DNA of 64,000 nt from Sthenelais limicola (taxonomy: Eukaryota; Annelida; Polychaeta; Phyllodocida; Sigalionidae). The translations under genes and the position numbers were made by a program. The DNA lies in assembly GCA_942159475.1 (NCBI GenBank), contig OW804097.1, forward strand, positions 55,262,986 to 55,326,985. The letters are read 5' to 3'. Numbering within the stretch: the stretch's first letter is position 1; the number at the start of each line of letters is the position of its first letter. Of this stretch, positions 12,062-21,645 are shown piece after piece. Below the pieces are notes generated by a model. The model ran no database searches. It was given only the letters and a program-made list of their open reading frames with translations, and had not been told where the DNA came from.

Positions 12062-13288
12062 TTATTCCCCCGAAGGGAGAACAAAGGGGTTTGTGGGAAC
12101 TCTGGGAGTTAGGGCTTGTATAGCCGCTATAACGGGTTGCATTTTGTTATCCATTACTTCTTCCATGTCTGGTCGTACAGCCGCTCTCATTTGTGCGAAT
12201 CGAGTAGGGCATTCTCTAGCAAAATGTCCCTCCAATCCACATTCATAGCAAGTATTCTTACCTCTAAACCTTTTTCCCCCCTTCTGTGCCCCTCCCTTCC
12301 TTTTCTGACCCTGTTGTGACTCTACCTGATTAGAATTGGCAACCGGGGCAGGGTTTGGAGCGCTATAAGGCGGAAATGTAGGCAAATAGGATGGTTGTAC
12401 AAAGGGAAACTGAGTCTGGTTCTGAACTGGTGGTGCATGAACTGTTACTGATGAAGGTTGAGATCTTTCCCTCCCCAAGAGTTCTACCATATTTCTTAAT
12501 GCTTTTAATTCGTCCATCAAAGCTTTTGTTCCAACATCGGTCTCCCCAGTAGAGGTCGGTGGAGTCAGAGTTTGGGTTGGTGTCCGAGGTTTTGGGAGTA
12601 AGGCGCCTATTTCCATAGGTTCCTCTCTCCTTGCACCTCTGGCTGGAGCATCGGCTAACGTATGGGTATACGCTGCCGTTGTCGCCAGGTCAATTGCTTC
12701 CCCCAAGGTCTCTGGTCTGGTTGAGAATACCTCACACTGTACCTGTCTATCGGTGAGCCCACGTATAAAATCTCGAGCTAATTGTGACTGAATTACAGGC
12801 AAGGCCAAAACGCCTGGTTCATAAGCCCTTAGAGCTGTTTCCTGGTACTTACGGCCATAAATTCGTATGTCTTCGTATGGGAGTTGATGGATCCCCTTCA
12901 ACTTCTCTCTAAGTTGAGTGGTCTCCTCTTCTCCCATAAACAAGCGAATTATTTCCTGTTTTACACCCTCCCATGTACGTTCCGCTCCTTGTGCTTCTAC
13001 ATAAGATTTGATGGAACGTGCTAATAATCCCTGAGCTAACAATATAACTGCCTCTATGGCTATGTTATCATGCGCCCCTACTGTGATTCTAACTCTGTCC
13101 AACCCCTCTAACCACTCTCTGAGTGATTCTTTGTTGGTCCCATCGTTAGGACCCAGCAAGGTTGCATGTCTCTCCATATGCCTTCTAACTACTTCTATTG
13201 ACGCATAGTGTGCTTTACGATCAGCATCATTGAGTGCATTTACCTCTTCGGCGGTGATTTCCCAGTTAATAGGTGTTGTCAACGCCAT
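12062..13288 (-). CDS. gag: Retrotransposon Gag polyprotein
   Basis: This intact 408-residue ORF has the Retrotrans_gag helical region at about residues 50-190 (LREWLEGLDRV, FIRGLTDRQVQ). A Pro/Gln-rich linker follows, then a basic patch (GQKRKGGAQKGGKRFRGK) and one CCHC zinc knuckle (CYECGLEGHFARECP) at about residues 345-360. It forms the particle and binds the element RNA. The first ATG follows the leader directly. Its stop lies within sequence that stays open in the pol frame, so pol is in -1 relative to gag and probably expressed by ribosomal frameshifting. Confidence 0.93.
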   Translation of the reverse strand: MALTTPINWEITAEEVNALNDADRKAHYASIEVVRRHMERHATLLGPNDGTNKESLREWLEGLDRVRITVGAHDNIAIEAVILLAQGLLARSIKSYVEAQGAERTWEGVKQEIIRLFMGEEETTQLREKLKGIHQLPYEDIRIYGRKYQETALRAYEPGVLALPVIQSQLARDFIRGLTDRQVQCEVFSTRPETLGEAIDLATTAAYTHTLADAPARGARREEPMEIGALLPKPRTPTQTLTPPTSTGETDVGTKALMDELKALRNMVELLGRERSQPSSVTVHAPPVQNQTQFPFVQPSYLPTFPPYSAPNPAPVANSNQVESQQGQKRKGGAQKGGKRFRGKNTCYECGLEGHFARECPTRFAQMRAAVRPDMEEVMDNKMQPVIAAIQALTPRVPTNPFVLPSGE

Positions 13289-13475
13289 TTCGGAGGTAAA
13301 TGAATTAGCTGATTATATGTAAAGATGAATTACTATTACCTGCTTGATTTGGAATATTCTATTTCTATAGAGAGAATTTGGAATATTAATTTTTGCCTAG
13401 ATCCAACGTAACAATTTTTGTGCAGGTATTTCCAAAAACAAAAATTTTGATCTCTTTAGTCCCTATTCTTACCCA

Positions 13476-13685
13476 TTACATTTTATCCCAGTGGTAAGAC
13501 ATAGTGTCTAGCTGTTCACTGCTGAACTGAATCACACTTTCAGAGGTGCCTACGCAGTCGTTCCAATCCTCTGGTTCTGCGATCGGTGGATAACCATCAT
13601 TGAATATCTCCTCTAGGAAAATATCCTCAGCTTCGAGGTATTGTGGGAACTCTTCCACATACTCAATTCTTTCCGCCGGTGGCAT
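13476..13685 (-). CDS. Small acidic ORF upstream of gag
   Basis: A 69-residue ORF starts MPPAERIEYVEEF and is strongly acidic (Glu/Asp-rich). It lies in the leader between the primer-binding site and gag. It resembles no domain I know. It could be a leader peptide, an upstream ORF or chance; the lack of stops in an AT-rich leader argues mildly for coding. Confidence 0.35.
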   Translation of the reverse strand: MPPAERIEYVEEFPQYLEAEDIFLEEIFNDGYPPIAEPEDWNDCVGTSESVIQFSSEQLDTMSYHWDKM

Positions 13686-13882
13686 GTCTAAAATACTATC
13701 TCTACAGGATATAGCAAGATAATACTTGTGTGATCAGCTAATGCACCTTCCAATAAAAGCCCAGCTCAGAGTCCCAAAAACACAACACCCATAAATACAA
13801 TGGCAGTTTTGAAAAAGGCACACTCACCTGACTCCTTTTGCTTGCTTCCAAGGTCGGATACTGATCTGACCAACTAACTAGT

Positions 13883-13900
13883 CCCTAATCATGGTCGCCA
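13883..13900 (-). other. Primer-binding site
   Basis: One base inside the 5' LTR the minus strand reads TGGCGACCATGATTAGGG. The leading TGG is complementary to the CCA end of a tRNA, as is usual for Ty3/Gypsy. The tRNA species is not determined. Confidence 0.75.
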
Positions 13901-13901
13901 A

Positions 13902-14521
13902 TGAAGAAATGCGGGCCATTCTTCGTAATAATTCAGGGTCAGTAGTTGGGCGAGAAATTAATCAACGCAACACACAGAGATGTATGCTTCGAATCAGTAC
14001 GAGCCTTAGAAGAGGTCGAACTAATGCTGCTGTTTATTCTTATACTAGACAGATTAGAACGAATACACTGGTCCTGCGCTGATTGGCTTAGGTCTCGTGG
14101 GTCCAATTAATTGACAGGTTAGATTAGAGATCCAATCAGCCACAGGATAACAATGACAGACAAATTATTAAAACGAGGCTCAGAGTGACCACTGCCACTC
14201 TGACCAATCTCTTTGGGTGGTGACCAGGTCACAGGGTTATCTCCCCTCCCCTCTCCCTCCCACTCTTTAATCAGTATTTCCCCCCCTCCCCTGACCTGGC
14301 GGTCAGCCCCTCCCCTCCCTTCCCATGTGATCGACTTTGAGATAACGGTCAGACCTGGACCTCACCTGTACCTTTGGACTTTGGGATGATAAGAAATCCG
14401 CGAGCGTTGTGGCGGTAAGAAAGTGTGGGTAGCCTTCTGGCCGGTAGGGGCGCGACGAATGTCTGGCTGAATGAGACAACTTTAACTCAAAATTAGACAA
14501 TTTAGGCTTGTCAATTTTACA
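13902..14521 (-). repeat. 5' LTR of the Ty3/Gypsy element
   Basis: This 620-bp LTR is followed on the minus strand by one spacer base and the primer-binding site. The transcription start and polyadenylation site of the element should lie inside it, but I cannot point to them. Confidence 0.95.
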
Positions 14522-14525
14522 CTAT

Positions 14526-15189
14526 ATTGCATCGCGTTTCTTTTTGTTCTCGATCCCTCAAAGGAGATATCATATTAAAACTCTATTAAAATTCTGCTAT
14601 GGACACTAGAGTGTGAGGCAAGGTACAACACAATATTTTATTTAGTCTGCCCGATTCTTGTCCGATTATGTGCTTTTATCAATAAGAAATTAATAACAAG
14701 TGTTGCTTTGCTCTGCAACAAAGTGGTGGTTTAAAATATTCTTTTTCGAAGATTTTCATAAGATAAATTGCAAGACGTCTTACTGTAACGTTAATGTCGA
14801 ATATCAAAAGTCTAAACGATTTTTTTCTAATCCAACTTATATAATCGGCTCAGGGATGTAGGCCTAAACCATAGCTGTGATGAATTTCAATACTTATAGG
14901 CCTATTCTTTGAGACGGCCTTGCTCATCTGGTCACGTGACAGTGCATCCACACTTCTAGGAACGAACTGATTTTGTGCAATTTTGAACAATTAATCATAT
15001 ATAATATTAAAATCCATATAATAAAATATATTCATAATGAACATGAGCAACATTTCCGCAACATTTATTGCCTAAAATCGACAGTAATGCTGAGATTTCC
15101 CCCATTGTTTACTTTCACCCCACTGCCGGGCAGTGGGCCGGTACTTGGGGGAATCCAGCCCTTGACGACCATAGCAACCTTAATCTCCC
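14526..15189. other. Spacer without recognised gene
   Basis: AT-rich DNA right of the Ty3/Gypsy insertion. A short palindrome CCCACTGCCGGGCAGTGGG sits near 15120-15140. Nothing else is recognised. Confidence 0.5.
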
Positions 15190-15864
15190 ATAATATATGC
15201 GACACTTTCAGATCGTGGATAAAATGTTTATTAGAGAATTCTAAAGCTGCCTTTTCGAACAATGGTCATATATCCAACTGGTTCGACATAAGAAGGGGAG
15301 TTAAACAGGGAGACCCAGTCTCATCTTATTTATTCACGATGATAGTAGAGAAGCTAGCAGAAAGCCTGAGAAATGATAGTGAGATAGAAGGAATAAAAAT
15401 AGGAGGATATGAGAATAAAATAATACAGTTCGCAGACGACAGCACTCTCATGGTAAAGAATAAAATATCCCTTGTAAAATGCCTCAGAAAAATAGACGAT
15501 TTCTATTTAGCAATTGGTCTAAAACTTAATGCCAAAAAATCAAAAGGCTTCAGAGTTGGAAATGTTGTATTGTCTAATAGAAAGGTATTAGAACTAAACT
15601 GGGAGAAAGAAATAAAAATTCTAGGGGTCACCCTTATGTCGCCAAGAAGTGAAACAAAACTATCCCTAATAAATACGGTTGATGTTGTGCAAAAAAATCA
15701 AAAATGTAATAAATGCATGGAGGTACAGATCCTTGACAATTAAGGGTCGAATATTGGTCTTGAATGTTTTTGTACTACCCTTGGTTCAGCATACGTTATC
15801 ATGCGTTTATATAGACCCAAAGAAACAAAAGGAGATAGAAAATATTATCACCACTTTTTGTTAG
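15190..15864 (+). pseudogene. Non-LTR retrotransposon RT fragment (L1/Tx1-like)
   Basis: The plus strand encodes RT motifs in order: FDIRRGVKQGDPVSSYLF, then IIQFADDSTLMV (the catalytic FADD box), then LKLNAKKSK. A frameshift near 15680 moves the reading to a frame continuing with WRYRSLTIKGRILVLNVFVL, typical of the region downstream of RT in L1/Tx1-like elements. Endonuclease and both ends are missing. The similarity stops abruptly near 15862. Confidence 0.8.
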
Positions 15865-15956
15865 GGCCCCCGCCTTGGACGGTAGGGCCCCCGCCTTGGC
15901 CTCGCTTGTTGTGTACTAGGATCAACGATCCATGTGTAGCTATAGGATCGTTGCTA

Positions 15957-18900
15957 GGATGTTTGTTTGTTTGTTTCTTTATTGACAGCATTTCATTACT
16001 TTACAAATGATCATTCTCAGCATGTCTAAAATATTACAGAAAAATTAGTGGAATACATTCAATATGATTATTAATTAATTTTAGACTAAATACAACATTT
16101 TAACATTTAAGTATATTGATCATAGAGTTCGACACTTTGTCGCTTTATACACATAATCTCCCCCCGTCGTTTCAATAGCGAACTACATGTGCCCATATGA
16201 TATGGTAGCATTGAGTGTCGCCACCTACCGGCTCACGTCAACAATCATTGGAGCCTGTGATTGAGATAGGTTAATTCCTCTTACTGTTGATATCACCTTT
16301 ATAAAAATAAAAGATGATAAAATGCACAAGTGTTTTTTTGTATTTCTTCATATAGGTAAAAATCGCATAAAAACATAGGTTCGGGTTCTGGGTCCACAAA
16401 ATAAGCTAGCATCCCTAATATATTTCTTTGTTCTCTCTAAACTCTGCCCAAAGTCTTTCTTTTATTTTAATCTTGAAGTTCGGCAGATCAAGATTATTTC
16501 TAATCACAGGAGGTAGGTCGTTCCATATATTATCAGATTTAGCCAGACAAGATCTGGAAGTATTGTCTTTTTTCCATCTATGTACATTAACTTTTCTCCC
16601 ATCGTCGCCTCGTATATTCATATTTCTGTTCCTAATAATGAAGGAGCCTGTTCGATGTATAAGAGATAACATTCGACCTTTCCTGCGGAGGTGCAATGGT
16701 AATATTCCACATCTTGTATGGATATTATAATTCGAAACATGCCCCCTCACGTTCACAATAGTTCTAAGCCCTTTATTTTGAGTCTTTTGTAATTTCTGGT
16801 GTATATTTTGTGGGCCCAGATCCGTGCAGACAATGCTATTCTCAAGTATTGGCAATACAAATGTTTTATAGAGCGAAAGGGCAATATCAGGACCAACATA
16901 AGGCAGAACTTTTCTAATCTTATTAATCTCAAAATAGGCTCTCTTGGTGGTAAAATTCACCATCTGTTCCATTCTTAGATCAGAGTCGACAAGTAATCCT
17001 AGATATTTAAAAATCTTAGTTTCCTCAATACGATCATTCAATAATCTATAATTTGGTATATTGTTATTCTGCCTTCTGTTACCGTTTATACGTTGTATCC
17101 TGGTCTTGCCTATATTAAGCTTGAGGCCATTGTGCAGGCACCATTTCTCAAACTTTAATATGTCACCCTGTAGCACATTCACATCATTTTCGTTTTTAAT
17201 TTCCCTCCATATGACACAGTCATCCGCGTATAATTGTACTTTTGAGGCAAAGTTCAGTTCTGTTAGTGCAGTAATTTCTTAATAATTTTAGACCGTTATT
17301 CCTGAACCCCAGAGCATTCAGTTTAGACAGTAACCTATCCAAATTGATCGTGTTAAACGCCTTGGATAGATCGAAATATACAAGGTCAGAGTTTCTTCCA
17401 TTATCTTTGGTTTTCAGAAGGTCCAAAATGAGGTGACTGAGAGCGGTTTCCGTACCTCTACCTGAAGTAAATCCATGTTGCTTAGTAATAATTATGTTGT
17501 TATCTATAAAGTATTCATCTAGTTTTTCTTTCATTATTTTTTCAAATATCTTGCCAGCCAGGGAAGTAATCGTAATAGGTCTAAGGTTATCTACCTCAAA
17601 ATTATTTAATTTCTTGGGAATGACCGTGCATATTCCCCTTTTCCACACATTTGGATATTCCCCACTAATTCTGATTTTATTCAGGAGGTTAGTGAAGTTT
17701 CCAATGTCAGATGTAAGGCATAATCTTAAGAATATGGTAGGCAGATCTCTATGTCCGCTACTTTTGCTGTTGTCCAGAACCATAATCTTTTTTAGCACAT
17801 CGTCAATTAATATTTCTTCATCCCATGTGAATCTGCTGTTCAAAGTAACCAGATCAGGCATATTTTGTTGTATAGTGACTCTGGAAGTAATATTTGCAAA
17901 ATAGATGTTTGCCATATCGGCAGCAGCCTTACCAGTATAGGATTGATCATTTTTTATTATAGCCTCAATATTTGTTCTTGTTTTAGTGGAGGTCTTGGTT
18001 GGATAAATTTCTGACAAGTGATCCCAGAATTTCCTTCCATTACTGGAATGTATTCTAAGTATCTCAAGAACTGCTTCTCTCTTTGTAGTAATTAGTTTAC
18101 TTTTCAACCTTTTTCTCTGTGCTTTAGCTGCCTTCCAGTCATTCTCTCTGCCTGATCGTTTGGCTATTGTAAACAACCTATTCTTATCTCGTATCATGTT
18201 TTTAACATCTCTAGATTCGTTCCCTTTATACCTTGGTTTTATTAAAATTTCCTTCATGGGATAAAGCTTATCTAGAACTCCTAGGTATTTTTTACTCAGA
18301 GTTTCCCAGAATATATTGACTTCTAGATCTTCCAATGGTATCACTGGGAGGTTTAGATTACAAGCGTTCATTTCCCTTTGGACAGCTTCAGTATTCAACT
18401 TTCTGGCTAAATTTCTAGTATTAACCTTTTTGGTTTCATTGAGGAGGTCCGATCTGCCTCTACTCTTTTTTATTATAGCGTATATCGGTAGATGGTCAGA
18501 TAATATGTCCAGGGTACCAGTTTTGTTGACAAACCTACAATCACTCATGATCAGATCAATCGTGCTACTAGTGGTCGATGTAACTCTAGTTGGCTGGCTA
18601 ATTAATTGTTTCATGTTCGAGTTTTGTAGATGATTATACAATTGTCTCTTAGGGACACTGTTCTTCGAGACATCAATATTGATGTCACCCAGAAATAACC
18701 TTTCATGTCCTAAGTTTAAAGATCTCTGAAGGATTTGATTAAACTCTTCCATGTAATCAACTGTGCTCGAGTTTGGTGGTCTATAGATGTTACTTACTAG
18801 GATATGTTTCCTATTTCCAGCTTTTATTACAACGCTCAAAATTTCACAATGATCATTTATGTAAGATAAGTCGTCACTCAATGTCATGTTAATATACTCT

Positions 18901-19148
18901 TTACAGTAGATGAGTAGACCACCACCTCGATTTTTTTCCCTGTCTAGGCGCACAAATTTATAGCCATTTATTTTGAGTTGACTATCGTGTACACAGCTTG
19001 ACAACCAGGTTTCTCCTATACACACTACATCAAATGTACCATTTACAATCTCCAAATGGATGTGTTCTTTTTTGTAGAAATAACTAGCCGCATTCAAGTA
19101 ACAAATTTTAAGACCATTCAGTCTATCCACCTCAAACAAACTATCCAT
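15957..19148 (-). mobile_element. LINE A, CR1/L2/Jockey-group non-LTR element (5'-truncated)
   Basis: ORF2 begins at 19148 and the 3' end at 15957-15980 reads, on the minus strand, CAATAAAGAAACAAACAAAC: a polyadenylation-like signal and a short CAAA-type tail as in CR1/L2-group elements. No ORF1 precedes ORF2, so the copy is 5'-truncated, or ORF1 was lost. The 3' UTR covers about 15980-16414. Confidence 0.85.
16415..19148 (-). pseudogene. LINE A ORF2: APE endonuclease and reverse transcriptase with internal deletion
   Basis: The first 642 codons (19148-17220) hold an AP-endonuclease domain with CIGETWLSS, GGGLLIYCKE, LVSNIYRPP, LGDINID, STIDLIMSD and SDHLPIYA. RT fingers follow (ENLRPITITSLAGKIFEKIM-like block, KQHGFTSGRGTETALSHL, VYFDLSKAFNTI). 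Then the frame breaks near 17280. The RT block GVPQGSVLGP expected next is absent, and the sequence resumes directly with VQLYADDCVIW near 17225, continuing in another frame to 16415 with the thumb and C-terminal region. So roughly 40-50 codons are deleted at a frame break. Confidence 0.88.
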
Positions 19149-20060
19149 TTTCTAGTATCAAGGAAACATAGGCATGAATGAACCCACAAACCATACAATT
19201 AAAAACAGGTAGGTTGCTATTCGCGTGATAGCTCGCAAGTCCGACTCGTCGACCGTGTTCCGAAGAGGTTATTACAACCAGTCCAGCGGGGTTTGAGACA
19301 GAATACATGAAATTGGCGGTTAATTAACACAAGAAACAAGGCGTACCTTTAATCCTCTGTAATCTAGTATCCATAATTTTCGCAATTTCCGAGAGAATGG
19401 TATTTGTAAGTTTGTCGTTGGTATTTTTCATGAGATTTCACAGTCATGTCGGCCATACTGGTTCCGGTCACGCATTGTCGTGATATTGTTACCAGTCACA
19501 TTTTGCAAATCAGTGGAGATATATCATACCAGTTTACACCCAGTTTTATCATGTATCAGTCAGAACCACTATATATCAAAAGAATATTTTTATACAGCAA
19601 GTACTAAATCAACATTTCGGAAGTGAGACATGTGACCCAAGTACCCGTTTCCGGCATTCAAGATGGCGGACCATAGTCAAAACAAACCTGATCCACGCTA
19701 TGATCATTCGATTATTACGGTGAATTATGCCAATAAACAGGTATTTCGTGTCATTTGATCTAGTAACGGTACATATTGATGTTATTCTATCTCATCAGAA
19801 CCCTATAATCGATAGTCAAGTGAGTGTAATATCATACCAGTCTGTTTTAGCCTATTTTTGACTTCGTTTCGTTAAGTAGGTCATGCGTTTCCTGCATGTC
19901 GAACAGCTGTGAATGTCCTTCATTATTCCTTGATTTATTCAGCCTGATGGCGATATTCTTGAGCTTCAGAGTGTTTTCCCTGGGTGTAGATGATATATGG
20001 GTCAAGGACTTGCTTCTCACTTGATTTAAAGTTGTTGACAGGTATTTCTTCATCTTGTTT
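19149..20060. other. Stretch without recognised gene between LINE copies
   Basis: I see no convincing coding sequence. A short minus-strand ORF at 20053-19847 has no recognised motif. Confidence 0.4.
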
Positions 20061-20750
20061 TATATATATATATAGAATTTTTATTCAGCAAACATGTACA
20101 TTTGTTGTAATATATGCAGGAAAAGGACAAGGTTCGGTCTCCTATGGAGTTCTTCCGAGTAGCCCTTTTAAAATAAATAGATTGCAAAGTATACATGACA
20201 TTGTAGTTTGACAGTGTAACAGTGGTACAATTTCTATTCAATGATTTAAACAATTATAATTTGGACGGTAGTGGTTTTACATTAATACATTTTGTTCGTT
20301 ATTAGCTTGTGGCTGCAGTCCCGTTTTTACTTTCTACATCTATGTCTTAGATATTAGTTAAGACGCGTTATTTCTGCAGTTAGTTTTTTGTTTCCTCTCT
20401 GCCTGGACTGGCAGTGTGGGTTGCTGTAAACAATGTGTCTCTTCCTAAACTGGTCGAGAGTTAGGTAATAGCATATTTTTAACTGAAAATTAGGTATTGT
20501 GTCTCTTCCTAAACTGGTCGAGAGTGATTAGTACATTGGACTAGAAGAAAATTGGTCGAGATTAATTAAATAATAGTACATTGAACTGGAATTAATCTTA
20601 ATACTAACATTATAGCTGAATTTTCAACTTATATCCCCTTTCCCTTCCCACAATCCACCATTGTATTGGTCTTGATACACAGATCTTACATGTCTGTCTT
20701 CATCCCCCCTTCCCCCTTTCCCCATGCGGTTTCCAACAGATGAGATGTGG
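20061..20750 (-). repeat. Probable 3' end of a further LINE with (TA)n tail, plus a 66-bp direct repeat
   Basis: On the minus strand the sequence ends with GCTGAATAAAAATTC followed by a (TA)n tract at 20061-20075, the style of the other LINE 3' ends here. At 20433-20458 and 20499-20524 the segment TGTCTCTTCCTAAACTGGTC is repeated. No coding part is recognised. Confidence 0.45.
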
Positions 20751-20752
20751 CT

Positions 20753-20755
<3 letters not shown>

Positions 20756-20796
<41 letters not shown>

Positions 20797-20812
20797 TATA
20801 CATATATATATA
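20756..20812. repeat. (TA)n microsatellite, tail of LINE B
   Basis: Uninterrupted TA with two CA interruptions, directly after the AATAAA of the minus-strand LINE B. Confidence 0.9.
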
Positions 20813-20949
20813 TTTTATTGGTTTACATGAATTTACATTAGGTTTCAATACCTCACGGTTTACTACATTTACAATCTGTAATGCTTTACTACTTATATTT
20901 CATGTCAGGCACGCAGTGTCTGTTCATAAAAGTAATAAATTTACCTAAA

Positions 20950-21645
20950 TTACTGTACAATATTTTCCTGTCCCTGAGGAATGTTTTGTTCTCTCAGGTG
21001 GACATCATATTCCTGAGGGTAAGAGGATTTTAAATATACCTTAAATTCTTTTCTGGTTTTTATAGATCTGGGTTTGGACGGAAGATCGTTCCACAAGGAG
21101 GCCATTCTAAATATATAAGACTTTTTGAAACTTTCGTTTTTCGGGTGGGGTACTTTTAGTTTTATCCCATTGCTCAGTCCCCTCAGTACAACATTTCTGT
21201 TGTCCAGGTTATCAGTATTGAGAGACCTTCTAAATGCCAGCTCAAGAGTGTGGCTTTGCCTTCTCGTGTCTAAGGTGGGCAAATTAACCGCTCTATGGAT
21301 TTCTCTTGAGCTGGTGAATTTTGGAAGTTTTAAAACAATTTTCAGTGCCGCGTTTTGTAGCGACTGTACCCTGTCCAGATATCGTTGTGGGGCTGTTTGG
21401 TAAAAGATGTCCCCATAATCCAGGTGTGGCATTATAGTGACCTTATAGATGAGTAGTAAGGTGTTTCTGTCACATATACCATAGAGTTTGGACAGTGACT
21501 TAATTTTAGCCCGTACTACATTTATCTTTTTATCTAGAAAATTCTTAAAGTTTAATTGCCTGTCGATCTCTACCCCCAGGAATTTATAATAATCAACGGA
21601 GTCAAGTTTATGATGGCCTATACTATAACAAGAGTTCATGCTCCT
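20950..21645 (-). pseudogene. LINE B ORF2, C-terminal fragment only
   Basis: About 229 codons begin just after the expected YADD region: YYKFLGVEIDRQLNFKNFL, MPHLDYGDIFYQTAP, LQNAALKIVLKLP and ending with RMASLWNDLPSKPRSIKTRK. This is the connection and C-terminal region of CR1/L2-group RT proteins. The catalytic part is missing. It is related to, but clearly a different family from, LINE A. Confidence 0.82.

Larger units (their letters stand above)
4389..14521 (-). mobile_element. Complete Ty3/Gypsy LTR retrotransposon with an env-like gene (10,133 bp)
   Basis: Two LTRs in the same orientation (4389-5012 and 13902-14521) bound an internal region read on the minus strand. The order is primer-binding site, small ORF, gag, protease-RT-RNase H-integrase, a proline-rich ORF, then env. 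This order and the integrase-last pol define Ty3/Gypsy. The env makes it errantivirus-like. The 4-bp target duplication CTAT is intact (4385-4388 and 14522-14525). The LTRs begin TGTAAAATTG and end TTCTTCA on the minus strand. Apart from a 4-bp indel near 4570 I count about three substitutions, so insertion was recent. Nevertheless pol and env carry several frame breaks, so this copy as written could not make its proteins. Confidence 0.96.

Noticed and set aside
20724..20948. ORFs rich in Tyr/Ile
   Set aside because: Translation of the (TA)n microsatellite.
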